Shown one piece after another: positions 34,334 through 42,624 of a stretch of 64,000 bases of DNA (within the stretch, counting starts at the first letter, position 1; every line of letters begins with the position of its first letter). Under the pieces are notes generated by a model. The model saw only the letters and a program-made list of their open reading frames with translations. It was not told the DNA's origin and made no database searches. Origin of the DNA: Geothrix sp. (lineage in GTDB: Bacteria; Acidobacteriota; Holophagae; Holophagales; Holophagaceae). Position numbers and translations under genes: made by a program. Location: assembly GCF_030219325.1 (NCBI RefSeq), contig NZ_CP126625.1, positions 1,042,857 to 1,106,856 of the forward strand, in the 5' to 3' direction.

Positions 34334-35092
34334 ATGTCCCATGATTTTCCCTCTCTGGCCCGCCGTCTCGAGCGTGCCCAGGCCCTTCAGAACGAACGTT
34401 TCAATCAGGCTTCCGGAGGCCGCAGCCTGCCGGTGGGCGGCGGCTTCGCCCACTTCCGGGGCGAGGCCCATCCGCTCAACCAGGCTCTTGGACTGATCGA
34501 GCCGGTGACCGACGCCGAACTGGCCGCGGTGGAGGCCTTCCTGGGTTCGCCCACGGTGCTGGAACTCAGCCCCGCGGCGGATCCATCCCTGTGGCCCCTT
34601 CTCGCAGGCCGGGGCTACCGCCTGCACCAGTTCCAGCAGCTATGGGTCCGGCCTTTGGATTCCGCCGAGGCGACGGTTCCGTCACCTCAGATTCGGATCG
34701 CGGATGCCGCTGAGGCTGATCTCTACAATCAGGTCGTCTGCGCAGGGTTCATGGAACGCGACGATTGGCGCGACCTGGATCCCCCTTTCCGCGTCTCCCT
34801 TGAAGTCGCGGAGGCCTGGGGCTTCCTCGCCTTCGTGGAGGGCGAGCCTGCGGGGGGCGGCATGCTGGGCATCGTGGATGGGGTGGCGCTCCTGTCCGGG
34901 GACGGCGTGATCCCCCGCCTCCGTGGGCGGGGCCTGCAGAAGGCGCTCATCCAGACCCGGCTCTCCTTCGCGGCGGCCCGCGGGTGCGACCTGGCCTGTG
35001 CCTCGACGGCTCCCGGCACCGCGAGCCAGAGATCCTACGAGGCCTGCGGTTTCCACGCCGCCTATCCGAAGGTGGAAATGGCCAGAGGATGA
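34334..35092 (+). CDS. GNAT family N-acetyltransferase
   Basis: Protein of 252 residues. The C-terminal half is a GNAT fold: LLSGDGVIPRLRGRGLQKALIQTRL carries the acetyl-CoA-binding RGRGLQ motif (R/Q-x-x-G-x-G/A), and the end has SYEACGFHAAYPKVEM as in motif B. The N-terminal half resembles a second, degenerate GNAT-like domain, so this may be a double-GNAT protein; that is inference. The ATG at 34334 follows GCGGAGTTCCCC. It lies 15 bases ahead of an MFS gene. Substrate unknown. Confidence 0.78.
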   Translation: MSHDFPSLARRLERAQALQNERFNQASGGRSLPVGGGFAHFRGEAHPLNQALGLIEPVTDAELAAVEAFLGSPTVLELSPAADPSLWPLLAGRGYRLHQFQQLWVRPLDSAEATVPSPQIRIADAAEADLYNQVVCAGFMERDDWRDLDPPFRVSLEVAEAWGFLAFVEGEPAGGGMLGIVDGVALLSGDGVIPRLRGRGLQKALIQTRLSFAAARGCDLACASTAPGTASQRSYEACGFHAAYPKVEMARG

Positions 35093-35107
35093 ATCGAAGG
35101 GCGGCGC

Positions 35108-36277
35108 GTGGTTCCATGGACCATGCGCCGCCCTTCGCCCCAGACCGCCGCCCTGCTGGTGACGGCCCTCGCCTTCCACGTGGACATGCTTCTCTACTAT
35201 CTGCTGGTGCCGCTGCTGCCGCGGTACGCGCGGGAGCTGGACCTGAACCCGATGAAAGTGGGGATCCTCTTCGGGAGCTACGCGGTCGCCCTGCTCCTTG
35301 CGACCTTCCCGGTGGCGATCCTCACGGATCGCTACGGCCGCCGGGCGCCGATGCTCTGGGGGTTGGCCGGCCTCGCGGCGACCACGCTGGTCTTCGCCGT
35401 ATCGAAACAGTACTGGCTGCTGGTGGTCGCCCGCTTCCTCCAGGGTGCCGCCGGCGCGGCCACCTGGCTGCCGGGCATGGCCCTCCTGGCGGACCATTTC
35501 CCTTCGGAATCCCGGGGCAGGGCCATGGGCACCGCCTTTGCCGCCGCGAACCTCGGCGTGCTCATCGGCCCACCCCTCTCAGGCCTTCTCGACCAGCATG
35601 CCGGTCCGGCGGCGCCTTTCGTGTTCGGCGCCGGCCTGGTGGCCCTGGATGCCGCCGGCCGGGCCTTCCTCCTGCCCGAGGTGGAGGCGGAGCGGGGTCC
35701 CAGGCTGCCCTTCCGGCAGCTGCTGGCGAATCCGGTGATCCGGTTGTTCGCCGGGGCCATGGCGCTGGGCTCGGGGCTCTGGGCCCTGCTCGAGTCGACC
35801 CTGCCCCTGGACATGGACCAGCGGCTCGGACTCAACGCCTCGATGATCGGCCTCTGTTTCGCCGCCTCGGCCCTGGCGCACACCTTCACGTCGCCCCTGA
35901 TGGGCCGGCTGTCGGACCGCATCGGGAGGGTCAAGGTGCTGCGCATGGGCCTCGTCCTGGCCGTGATCCTGCTGCCCCTGCCGGTCCTGCTGCCCAGGCC
36001 CTGGATGGTGGTGCTGGCCATGATGGGGTTGGGCAGCACGGCCAGTTTCATCATGAGCCCCTGCAGCCCGGCGGTGGCGGATCAGGTGGAGCGGCAGGGG
36101 AGTTCCAGCTTCGCCTCGGCCTTCTCGATCCTCAACCTCGCCTACTCCGTGGGGCTCATGATCGGTCCCCTGGTCGGTGGCGTCCTGGTCCAGGGGCTCG
36201 GCCTGCCCGTGGCGCTCTCCCTCTGTGCCCTCACGTTTGGCGGCTACCTGTCCGCGACCCGCAGGTTCACTGTTTGA
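35108..36277 (+). CDS. MFS transporter
   Basis: Twelve-helix major facilitator of 389 residues. The conserved loop-2 motif is seen as DRYGRRAPMLWG, and a second copy in the other half is GRLSDRIGRVKVLR. The N-terminal pattern LVPLLPRYARELDLNPMKVGILFGSYA and the glutamine-free first helix fit drug/metabolite exporters of the DHA1-like type. The GTG start has AAGG seven bases upstream; an ATG at 35123 is a fair alternative. Cotranscribed with the acetyltransferase gene, which suggests a modification-and-export pair, though this is only inferred. Its 3' end overlaps the convergent methyltransferase gene by 11 bases. Confidence 0.82.
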   Translation: MVPWTMRRPSPQTAALLVTALAFHVDMLLYYLLVPLLPRYARELDLNPMKVGILFGSYAVALLLATFPVAILTDRYGRRAPMLWGLAGLAATTLVFAVSKQYWLLVVARFLQGAAGAATWLPGMALLADHFPSESRGRAMGTAFAAANLGVLIGPPLSGLLDQHAGPAAPFVFGAGLVALDAAGRAFLLPEVEAERGPRLPFRQLLANPVIRLFAGAMALGSGLWALLESTLPLDMDQRLGLNASMIGLCFAASALAHTFTSPLMGRLSDRIGRVKVLRMGLVLAVILLPLPVLLPRPWMVVLAMMGLGSTASFIMSPCSPAVADQVERQGSSSFASAFSILNLAYSVGLMIGPLVGGVLVQGLGLPVALSLCALTFGGYLSATRRFTV

Positions 36278-36983
36278 CGGCCCGGTAGATCCAGCGCTCC
36301 GCGCCCTCCTCCCAGGGGCGGCCATCCAGGCCGCCGTAAGCCTGGGCCAGGGTGAAGCCGGCCTCGTCGAGGCAGTGGCGGACCTCGGCATCGGTCGGGA
36401 TCCAGATGTCATGGCAGAAGGATTCGCCCTGGCAGAGACGTTCCGTCAGGATGCGACGCCCCTCCGGATCCCACCCGGCGCGCTCCTGGTAGCCCTCTTC
36501 CGAGAACTCCAGCCACTCGGATTCCACATCGGCCAGGGCCGCCTGGAGGAAGGAGCGCCCGGCGAGGTCCAGCAGCAGCACTCCCCCCTTGCGGATCACC
36601 CGGGCGAATTCCGTCAGCTGACGGAGGTTCTCCGCCTCGGTCGCGAAGTACCCCCAGCTCGTGAAGGCGCAGAACACCCCGTCGGTGCACTCCTGGCGGA
36701 AGGGCAGGGCGCGGAAGTCCAGGCGCACCAGGGGGACGGGATGGCTGGCCCGGTGCTTGGCCAGGTTCAGGGGACTGAGGTCGCCGCCGATGACTTGGAG
36801 CCCACGGGCGCGGAGGTGGGGGTTCAGGCGCCCCCAGCCGCAGGGCAGGTCCAGGATGCGGCTGCCGGAGGGGAGGTTCAGCAGCGCGGCCAGGGCAGGC
36901 CCCTCCACGGCAGCGTCCGCGGCCTTGTCGGCATAGATGGTGAAGTAGGCGGGATGGTCGAAATCCCGGACGAACCAGTCCAT
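36267..36983 (-). CDS. Class I SAM-dependent methyltransferase
   Basis: Methyltransferase of 238 residues. SAM-binding motif I is ILDLPCGWGRLNPHL, the acidic motif II is VIGGDLSPLNL, and VRLDFRALPF plus DGVFCAFTSWGYF form motifs III and IV. The cysteine in the glycine loop (DLPCGWG) and the FTSWGYF stretch are common in the Methyltransf_25 group. Substrate unknown. It is alone on the minus strand, convergent with an MFS gene, and 59 bases downstream of the tautomerase-like/winged-helix gene. Confidence 0.8.
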   Translation of the reverse strand: MDWFVRDFDHPAYFTIYADKAADAAVEGPALAALLNLPSGSRILDLPCGWGRLNPHLRARGLQVIGGDLSPLNLAKHRASHPVPLVRLDFRALPFRQECTDGVFCAFTSWGYFATEAENLRQLTEFARVIRKGGVLLLDLAGRSFLQAALADVESEWLEFSEEGYQERAGWDPEGRRILTERLCQGESFCHDIWIPTDAEVRHCLDEAGFTLAQAYGGLDGRPWEEGAERWIYRAVKQ

Positions 36984-37042
36984 GGGCCGAGTGTGGCAGA
37001 GTCCCGCTGAACGGGATCAGCCCTGTGGTCGCCGGGTGGCGT

Positions 37043-37597
37043 TCATTCCTCTTCCGTGTCGGCCTTCACGAGCTTCACCGCGGGCAGGGTCTGAGGTGCG
37101 CTGACGATGCCCTTCCAGACATACCGGGTGCCCCGCTTCTGGCCACTCTTCGCGATGAGCTGGGCCTCTTCCAGATCTGTGAACAGGCGACGCAGGGTGG
37201 CGGGGGCCCAGTCGCATTCCTTGAGATCCAGGGCGACCTGGGCCTCGAAACTGCTGAGGGAGCCCTTGTCCTGCAGGGCTTTCATGAGCCGGGTCTTCAG
37301 GTCCTGGAGTTCGGGCTTGGACCGTCGGGCCTTGGCCTTGAAGGCGGGAACGGGGTCAGGGGTGGGGGGGGCCATGATGGGCTTGGGCGGCAGGGGAGCC
37401 TGGGTGGGGGTGAGCCCGGCCGGCTCTGTCTTCACCAGCAGTCCGTCCAGGTAGATGTCACCCCGTTCTGGCTGGAAAAGCACGACCACGGAACCCGGTG
37501 CGAGGCCTTCATGCTGGAGGGCGGTGATGACCCGTTCCCCGATGCGGGTTTTCTGGTCGGAAGTCAGACTGGGGGACTCGATAATGACAATGGCCAT
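37043..37597 (-). CDS. Tautomerase-like N-terminal domain fused to a winged-helix-like domain
   Basis: Protein of 184 residues with an unusual layout. Residues 1-56 resemble 4-oxalocrotonate tautomerase subunits (SDQKTRIGERVITAL, SVVVLFQ, a GDIYLDGLLV end), but residue 2 is alanine where the catalytic Pro1 should be, so tautomerase activity is unlikely. A proline-rich linker (about 57-90) leads to residues 95-160 (ELQDLKTRLMKALQDKGSLSSFE, APATLRRLFTDLEEAQLIAKSG, GTRYVWKG), which look like a helix-turn-helix with a wing. This could be a DNA-binding protein with a small ligand-sensing domain. Divergent from a fur-family gene. I do not recognise a named family. Confidence 0.55.
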   Translation of the reverse strand: MAIVIIESPSLTSDQKTRIGERVITALQHEGLAPGSVVVLFQPERGDIYLDGLLVKTEPAGLTPTQAPLPPKPIMAPPTPDPVPAFKAKARRSKPELQDLKTRLMKALQDKGSLSSFEAQVALDLKECDWAPATLRRLFTDLEEAQLIAKSGQKRGTRYVWKGIVSAPQTLPAVKLVKADTEEE

Positions 37598-37704
37598 GTG
37601 GGCTCCAATATGTTTACGGAGCCATCATTATACTTTTGGAAATTACCTTTGTAAAATGCGAAAATCGAATCAATCAATTCGGTTAGACTTCGGCCGAGGA
37701 TCCC

Positions 37705-38205
37705 ATGCGCAAGCTCAAAATCGAACGGCCGGAAGAACAGCAACGCTTCGAGACTTTTCTCCGATCCCGCCAGCTCAAGTTGACTGGTGAGCGCTTGGAG
37801 CTGGTGGAGGAAGTCTTCGGCCAGCCGCACCATTTCGACGCGGACCAGCTGCACATGGCCCTGAAGCAGAAGGGCAAGGCCATCAGCCGGGCCACGGTAT
37901 ACCGAACGCTCGATCTGCTTGTGCAGTGCGGCCTGGTGCGGAAGAGCAGCTTCGGCGATCAGCACGCGCACTACGAAGCCGTCCGCAGCGACGAGCATCA
38001 CGACCACCTGATCTGCCTGAACTGCGATGCCATCATCGAGTTCTTCCGCCCCGACCTGGAGGCCCTCCAGGAGCAGATCTGCCGGGAATTCTTCTTCAAG
38101 CCGATGCACCACAGCCATCAGATCTTCGGCCTCTGCAAAGCCTGCCAGAGCAAGGCCACCGATGACACGGTCCTCGCCCACCGGTTGAGCCAGCTCAGTA
38201 CTTGA
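37705..38205 (+). CDS. Fur family transcriptional regulator
   Basis: Metal-dependent repressor of 166 residues. The DNA-binding half has LTGERLELVEEVF and RATVYRTLDLLVQCGLVRK; the metal-binding half has YEAVRSDEHHDHLICLNCDAIIEF with CxxC, and a second CKACQ pair near the C-terminus for structural zinc. The HHDHLIC pattern fits Fur or a Fur/PerR-like protein; the distinction cannot be made from sequence. A TAGACT hexamer (37684-37689) and GAGGATCCC ribosome site precede it. An inverted repeat TTAC-CTTT-GTAA at 37643-37654 in the shared promoter region could be a self-regulatory site, weak evidence only. Confidence 0.88.
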   Translation: MRKLKIERPEEQQRFETFLRSRQLKLTGERLELVEEVFGQPHHFDADQLHMALKQKGKAISRATVYRTLDLLVQCGLVRKSSFGDQHAHYEAVRSDEHHDHLICLNCDAIIEFFRPDLEALQEQICREFFFKPMHHSHQIFGLCKACQSKATDDTVLAHRLSQLST

Positions 38206-38262
38206 TGCTGTCCGGGGGCTGTTGCCTGCGGCTCCGCCATAGCCGATGACTTGGTAAAGCGC

Positions 38263-38268
38263 TAGGCT
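38263..38268 (+). promoter_or_regulatory. -10-like TAGGCT directly before the add start codon
   Basis: TAGGCT ends six bases before the ATG of add, so transcription could start at or next to the start codon. No ribosome site is present. The hexamer is identical to the -10 of rnpB. Confidence 0.3.
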
Positions 38269-38273
38269 GGGCC

Positions 38274-39341
38274 ATGGCCAAATTGACGCTCCAGGACCTC
38301 CAGCGGCTTCCCAAGACGGACCTGCACGTCCACCTGGACGGCAGCCTCCGCATCCCGACCATCCTCGACCTGGCGGAGCAGCAGAAGGTGAAGCTGCCCG
38401 CGGATTCCATCGAAGGCCTGCGGCCCTTCGTGGAAGTGGGGGACGACTGCAAGTCCCTGGTGGAGTACCTGCGCGCCTTCGACGTGACGCTTTCGGTCAT
38501 GCAGACCTACGAGAGCCTGGTCCGCACCTCTTTCGAACTGGCCGAGGACGCCGCAGAGGAGAACGTCCGCTATCTGGAGGTCCGCTACAGCCCCATCCTC
38601 CACCAGCAGAAGGGGCTCACCCTGCACGCCATCGTCCAGGCCGTGCTGGAGGGTCTCGGGCAGGCCGAGCGCAAATACAACATCAAGACCGGCGTGATCC
38701 TCTGCGGCATGCGCCACATCTCGCCGGACATCTCGCTGCGCCTCGCGGATCTCACCGTGGCCTTCAAGAACAAGGGCGTGGTGGGCTTCGACCTGGCGGG
38801 TGCCGAGGAGAACTTTCCGGCCAAGCGGCACAAGGATGCCTTCGGCCGGGTGCTGCAGAACAACATCAACTGCACCCTGCATGCCGGCGAGGCCTACGGC
38901 CCTGAGAGCATCCACCAGGCCATCCACCTCTGCGGCGCCCACCGCATCGGCCATGGCGTGCGCCTCATCGAGGACGGCGACCTGCTGAACTACGTGAACG
39001 ACCACCGCATCCCGCTGGAGTGCTGCCCCTCGAGCAACGTGCAGACCAAGGCCGTGAAGAAGATGGCGGATCACCCCATCCGCCTGTTCTACGATCTGGG
39101 TCTCCGCGTCACCGTGAACACCGACAACCGCATGGTGACGAACACCACCGTCAGCAGGGAATTCCAGGTCATCCACGAAGAGCTGGGCTTCAACCTCGAG
39201 GAGATCAAGGAAGTCATCATCATGGGCTTCAAGAGCGCCTTCCTGCCCTACGCGCTCAAGCGCGCGCTGCTGGCGGAGGTCGTGCACGAGCTGAAGGCCT
39301 TCAAGCCCGGCAGCCTGGAGAGCAAACGCGAACAGCTCTGA
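38274..39341 (+). CDS. add: Adenosine deaminase family protein
   Basis: Zinc-dependent deaminase of 355 residues. The metal site HVH (His18, His20) is in TDLHVHLDGSL; GMRH, the HAGE motif (CTLHAGEAYG), the RIGHGVRL segment and the NTDN motif follow at family spacing. This is the adenosine/AMP-like deaminase group, most like true adenosine deaminase; a role in modified futalosine metabolism (menaquinone pathway) cannot be excluded, because such enzymes share this fold. No ribosome site precedes the ATG. An nrnA-type DHH gene follows 28 bases on, so the two may form a nucleotide-salvage operon. Confidence 0.87.
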   Translation: MAKLTLQDLQRLPKTDLHVHLDGSLRIPTILDLAEQQKVKLPADSIEGLRPFVEVGDDCKSLVEYLRAFDVTLSVMQTYESLVRTSFELAEDAAEENVRYLEVRYSPILHQQKGLTLHAIVQAVLEGLGQAERKYNIKTGVILCGMRHISPDISLRLADLTVAFKNKGVVGFDLAGAEENFPAKRHKDAFGRVLQNNINCTLHAGEAYGPESIHQAIHLCGAHRIGHGVRLIEDGDLLNYVNDHRIPLECCPSSNVQTKAVKKMADHPIRLFYDLGLRVTVNTDNRMVTNTTVSREFQVIHEELGFNLEEIKEVIIMGFKSAFLPYALKRALLAEVVHELKAFKPGSLESKREQL

Positions 39342-39369
39342 TATCCTGACTGCCGAGGTCAGGATCTTC

Positions 39370-40365
39370 ATGCTGGATCGTTTCACCGCCTTTCTCGACC
39401 GCCACGGCAGGGTCCTGCTCACCACCCACGAGAATCCCGATGGGGATGGCGTGGGAGCGGCGGTGGCCCTGGCCTGCCACCTGAAGGCGGCGGGGAAGGA
39501 GACGCGGATCGTCGTGACGCCCTCTCTACCCGAGAATCTCCGCTTCCTGGACCCCGAAGGCTGGATCGAGACCTACGATCCGGATGGAAGCCATCGGAAT
39601 CTGGCCGCCTGGCCCGATGCCTGGCTGCTCATCGATGCCTCGGAACCCCACCGCATGGGCGCCCTGTTTGCCACCTTCGAGAGCACCAAGGCGGATCGCG
39701 CCTGCCTCGACCACCACCTGAAGGATGCACCGAAGGGGTTCGATGCCGAGTTCACCGACTCGAGCGCCAGCGCCAGCACGGAACTGGTCTACGATCTGGT
39801 GCGGCTGCGCAACGGCGGCGACCTGCCACCCCTGATGGCCCAGGCCCTCTATGCGGGGCTGGTCAGCGACACGGGCAACTTCCGGCACTCCAACAGCACC
39901 CCGAAGGTCCACCATGCCGCCGCGGATCTCATCGCCCAGGGCGTCCACCCGGCGCGGACGTTCAACGCCCTCTACCAGACCGCCACGCCCGCCAAGCTCA
40001 GGCTCTTCGGCCGCGCCATGGGCGGGCTGCAGTTGCGCGATGGGGGGCGCTTCGCCTACGTGGCCGTGACGAAGCAGGACCTGGACGCCTGCGGGGCCAC
40101 CCATGAGGATCTGGACGAGCTGGTGGAGGAACCCCGCAAGCTGAAGGGGGTGGAGGTGGCCGCCCTCTTTTCGGAGGCCGCGGATGGCCGCGCCAAGGTC
40201 AGCCTGCGCTCCCGCGAGCGGGTCGATGTCAATGCGGTCTGCCGGAAGTTCGGCGGGGGTGGCCATCGTCTGGCTTCCGGTGCCAAGCTCGATTTGCCGC
40301 TGGATGCCCTCATCGCCCAGGTGGAGGCGGCGGTGATCAGCCAGATCGGGCGGGATATTGTCTAA
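39370..40365 (+). CDS. nrnA: DHH/DHHA1 phosphoesterase (NrnA-like oligoribonuclease/PAP phosphatase)
   Basis: Manganese-dependent phosphoesterase of 331 residues. Metal ligands lie in HENPDGDGVGAAVAL, LLIDASEP, CLDHHLKDA (DHH) and SDTGNFRHS. The DHHA1 half contains SLRSRERVDVNAVC and the glycine-rich CRKFGGGGHRLASGA. The length and motifs match NrnA, which degrades nanoRNA and dephosphorylates 3'-phosphoadenosine 5'-phosphate; a c-di-AMP or pApA phosphodiesterase role is also possible for this fold. ATG follows AGGATCTTC. Placed after add, consistent with nucleotide turnover. Confidence 0.85.
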   Translation: MLDRFTAFLDRHGRVLLTTHENPDGDGVGAAVALACHLKAAGKETRIVVTPSLPENLRFLDPEGWIETYDPDGSHRNLAAWPDAWLLIDASEPHRMGALFATFESTKADRACLDHHLKDAPKGFDAEFTDSSASASTELVYDLVRLRNGGDLPPLMAQALYAGLVSDTGNFRHSNSTPKVHHAAADLIAQGVHPARTFNALYQTATPAKLRLFGRAMGGLQLRDGGRFAYVAVTKQDLDACGATHEDLDELVEEPRKLKGVEVAALFSEAADGRAKVSLRSRERVDVNAVCRKFGGGGHRLASGAKLDLPLDALIAQVEAAVISQIGRDIV

Positions 40366-40472
40366 ATAAAAAATTAGACCATTGGGGGTTGCCCCAACGG
40401 GACCCACACCTCAGACTTCTTGTTCCCCCGAGCGGCATCCAACCAGGTGACCGCACTTTCCCCCGGACCCCC

Positions 40473-41132
40473 ATGTCGCCCAAAGAACCCAGCAGCGCCC
40501 CGAAGCTCGAGCTCTTCTGCAAGCTCCAGGCCGAGAAGGTGCCGTTCATCGCCAAGGCCAATGTCCCCTCCCTGTTCGGGAAGTTCACGGTCTATGGGTT
40601 CCTGGAGCACGCCACGGGCAAGGAGCACCTGGCCATCGTGGCGGGCGAGATCGATGCGCGCCGCCGCATCCCCGTGCGCGTCCACTCGGAGTGCTGGACG
40701 GGCGACGTGCTGGGCAGCCTGAAGTGCGACTGCCGGCAGCAGCTCGAAGAGGCCCTGCGGCACATTGGCGAGCACGGCGGCATGGTGCTCTACCTCCGGC
40801 AGGAGGGGCGCGGCATCGGCCTGCTGAACAAGCTCAAGGCCTACGCCCTGCAGGAGCAGGGGCTCGACACGGTGGAGGCGAACCACTCGCTGGGCTTCCC
40901 TGATGACCTGCGCACCTACGATTGTGCCGTGGAGATGCTCAAGTTCTTCGGCATCACCAAGGTGAAGCTGCTCACGAACAACCCCCGCAAGATTGGCGCG
41001 CTGGAATCCGCTGGCATCGAGGTGGAACGCGAGCGCCACCAGCTGGCTTCCAACCCCCACAACCTGCGCTACCTCAAGACCAAGGCCCGGAAGAGCGGCC
41101 ACATGCTGGATTTCGAGGAAGAGGCGCTCTAG
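40473..41132 (+). CDS. ribA: GTP cyclohydrolase II
   Basis: Riboflavin-pathway enzyme of 219 residues that opens GTP. The zinc-binding cysteines are in SECWTGDVLGSLKCDCRQQL (three Cys), the catalytic QEGRGIGL and the base-recognition VKLLTNNPRKIGAL follow in order. It is a stand-alone RibA, with no fused RibB domain. No FMN riboswitch is seen in the 107-base leader, although a short hairpin (TTGGGG/CCCCAA, 40382-40397) lies there. The ATG at 40473 follows a C-rich, purine-poor stretch, so translation initiation is unusual. The next gene (DUF2721) lies 46 bases on. Confidence 0.88.
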   Translation: MSPKEPSSAPKLELFCKLQAEKVPFIAKANVPSLFGKFTVYGFLEHATGKEHLAIVAGEIDARRRIPVRVHSECWTGDVLGSLKCDCRQQLEEALRHIGEHGGMVLYLRQEGRGIGLLNKLKAYALQEQGLDTVEANHSLGFPDDLRTYDCAVEMLKFFGITKVKLLTNNPRKIGALESAGIEVERERHQLASNPHNLRYLKTKARKSGHMLDFEEEAL

Positions 41133-41178
41133 CTCCTTTCCCCTCGCGGGAAGCCGGCCATCGGTGCTAGCTATAGGT

Positions 41179-41622
41179 ATGTCCACGCCCGTATCCGACC
41201 AGACCATCACCGACATCTCCCACGTCATCCAGCTCTCGGTGGCGCCGGTCTTCCTGCTCACGTCCATCGGGACCATCCTCGGCGTGCTCTCGACCCGCCT
41301 GGCCCGCATCGTGGACCGGGCCCGGGCCATCGGCGAGCGGCTGGAGGGCGCCACGGAGGAGAGGGCGGGGCTCATCCATGCGGAGATGCGCACCCTGGCC
41401 CAGCGCCGCCACCTGGTGAACCTGGCCATCACGGCCGGGACCACCGCCGCGCTGCTGGTCTGCGTCAGCATCGCCACGGTGTTCCTCGGCGCCGTGATGA
41501 AGGCCAACGTGGCCATGACCGTGGCCTCGCTGTTCATCCTCGCCATGGCCGCCTTCGTGGCGGCCCTGGTGTCCTTCCTGCGGGAGATCCTCCTCGCCGT
41601 CCGGAGCCTCGATCTGGTCTGA
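41179..41622 (+). CDS. DUF2721 family membrane protein
   Basis: Integral membrane protein of 147 residues with three hydrophobic segments (about residues 17-35, 78-104 and 109-132). The cytoplasmic loop has the conserved LSTRLARIVDRARAIGERL and AQRRHLVNLAI stretches of the DUF2721 family, whose function is unknown. A TAGCTA hexamer lies five bases before the ATG, with little or no leader. It ends six bases from the convergent rluB gene. Confidence 0.75.
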   Translation: MSTPVSDQTITDISHVIQLSVAPVFLLTSIGTILGVLSTRLARIVDRARAIGERLEGATEERAGLIHAEMRTLAQRRHLVNLAITAGTTAALLVCVSIATVFLGAVMKANVAMTVASLFILAMAAFVAALVSFLREILLAVRSLDLV

Positions 41623-41628
41623 GCGGGC

Positions 41629-42582
41629 CTAGAGGCTCTTGATCGCCGCGATCTCCTGGGGACTCAGATACCGCCAGGCGCCCGGCTTGAGCAGGGGGTC
41701 GGCCAGGGGGCCGAACTGCACCCGGCGCAGCTTGCTGACGGGGTGGCCCACGGCGGCGAACATGCGGCGGATCTGCTGGTTCTTGCCCTCGGTGAGGGTC
41801 ACCTTCAGCCAGGGATTGTCGCCCTTCTCGGCGACCTCGATGTGGCAGGGCTTCAGGCGGCGCCCGCTGAGCAGGAAGCCCTCCTGGAATTCCTTCAGCA
41901 GTTCCGGCCGCGGGTTGCGGTGCACCTTCACGAGGTACACCTTGGGGATCTCGTGCTCGGGACCCGTAAGCACCTGGGCCAGCGCACCGTCGTTGGTCAT
42001 GAGCAGCAGGCCCTCGGAGTTGAAGTCGAGACGGCCCACGGGGTAGAGGCGCCCCGGAACGCCCTTCAGCAGGGCCATCACAGTGGGCCGGCCCTGGTCG
42101 TCCTTCACGGTGGTGACGTAGCCCTTGGGCTTGTTCATGAGGATGTAGACCGGGTCCTCCCGGTGGATCGGAATCAGGTCCACCGTGATCTCGTCCCGGC
42201 GGGGGTTGGCGAGGGTACCGAGTTCGCTGATGGTCCGGCCATTCACCTGGACGCGGCCATCGAGGATGATCTGCTCACAGGCCCGGCGGCTGTCGATGCC
42301 CGCTGCGGCGAGGATCTTCTGCAGGCGCTCCTGCCCGGCGGCTTTGGGGCGGGGCGCCGCGGGGCGGGCGGCCGGCTTTGCGGGAGCCTTGACGGGGGGC
42401 GGGGCAGGGCGCCGCGTGGCGGGCCGGCGGGCGGGGCGATCCGCCGGCCCGGCGTCGCTGGCGCGGCTGGCGGCACGGGCGGCGGGGCGCTCCGTTGAGC
42501 GGGCGGCGGATCGCTCGGCGGCGGTCCTCGTGGTGGTCCTGGCGGGCGCGGTTCGCGGCCCCTTCGGGGCGGGCTTTCTCAT
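41629..42582 (-). CDS. rluB: RluB/RsuA family rRNA pseudouridine synthase with basic N-terminal extension
   Basis: Pseudouridine synthase of 317 residues. Residues 1-84 are a disordered arginine/alanine/proline-rich extension. An S4 RNA-binding domain follows (RLQKILAAAGIDSRRACE, RVQVNGRTI), then the catalytic domain with Asp186 in GRLDFNSEGLLLMTND and the KTYxV-type motif as KVYLVKV, ending with GKNQQIRRMF. This matches RluB (23S U2605) rather than RsuA, which lacks this C-terminal length, but the target base is not certain. Divergent-to-convergent context: it ends next to DUF2721 and starts 42 bases upstream of pgsA's stop on the same strand. Confidence 0.85.
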   Translation of the reverse strand: MRKPAPKGPRTAPARTTTRTAAERSAARSTERPAARAASRASDAGPADRPARRPATRRPAPPPVKAPAKPAARPAAPRPKAAGQERLQKILAAAGIDSRRACEQIILDGRVQVNGRTISELGTLANPRRDEITVDLIPIHREDPVYILMNKPKGYVTTVKDDQGRPTVMALLKGVPGRLYPVGRLDFNSEGLLLMTNDGALAQVLTGPEHEIPKVYLVKVHRNPRPELLKEFQEGFLLSGRRLKPCHIEVAEKGDNPWLKVTLTEGKNQQIRRMFAAVGHPVSKLRRVQFGPLADPLLKPGAWRYLSPQEIAAIKSL

Positions 42583-42624
42583 GGCGGCTCCTTCGGCGTC
42601 TCCCGACGCGGAAGCACCAGTCTA

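Noticed and set aside
33989..34627. Minus-strand open frame of 212 codons
   Set aside because: It overlaps the RNase P RNA and the acetyltransferase gene and has no family signature.
40366..40472. FMN riboswitch ahead of ribA
   Set aside because: The conserved FMN aptamer blocks are absent; only a six-base-pair hairpin is seen.
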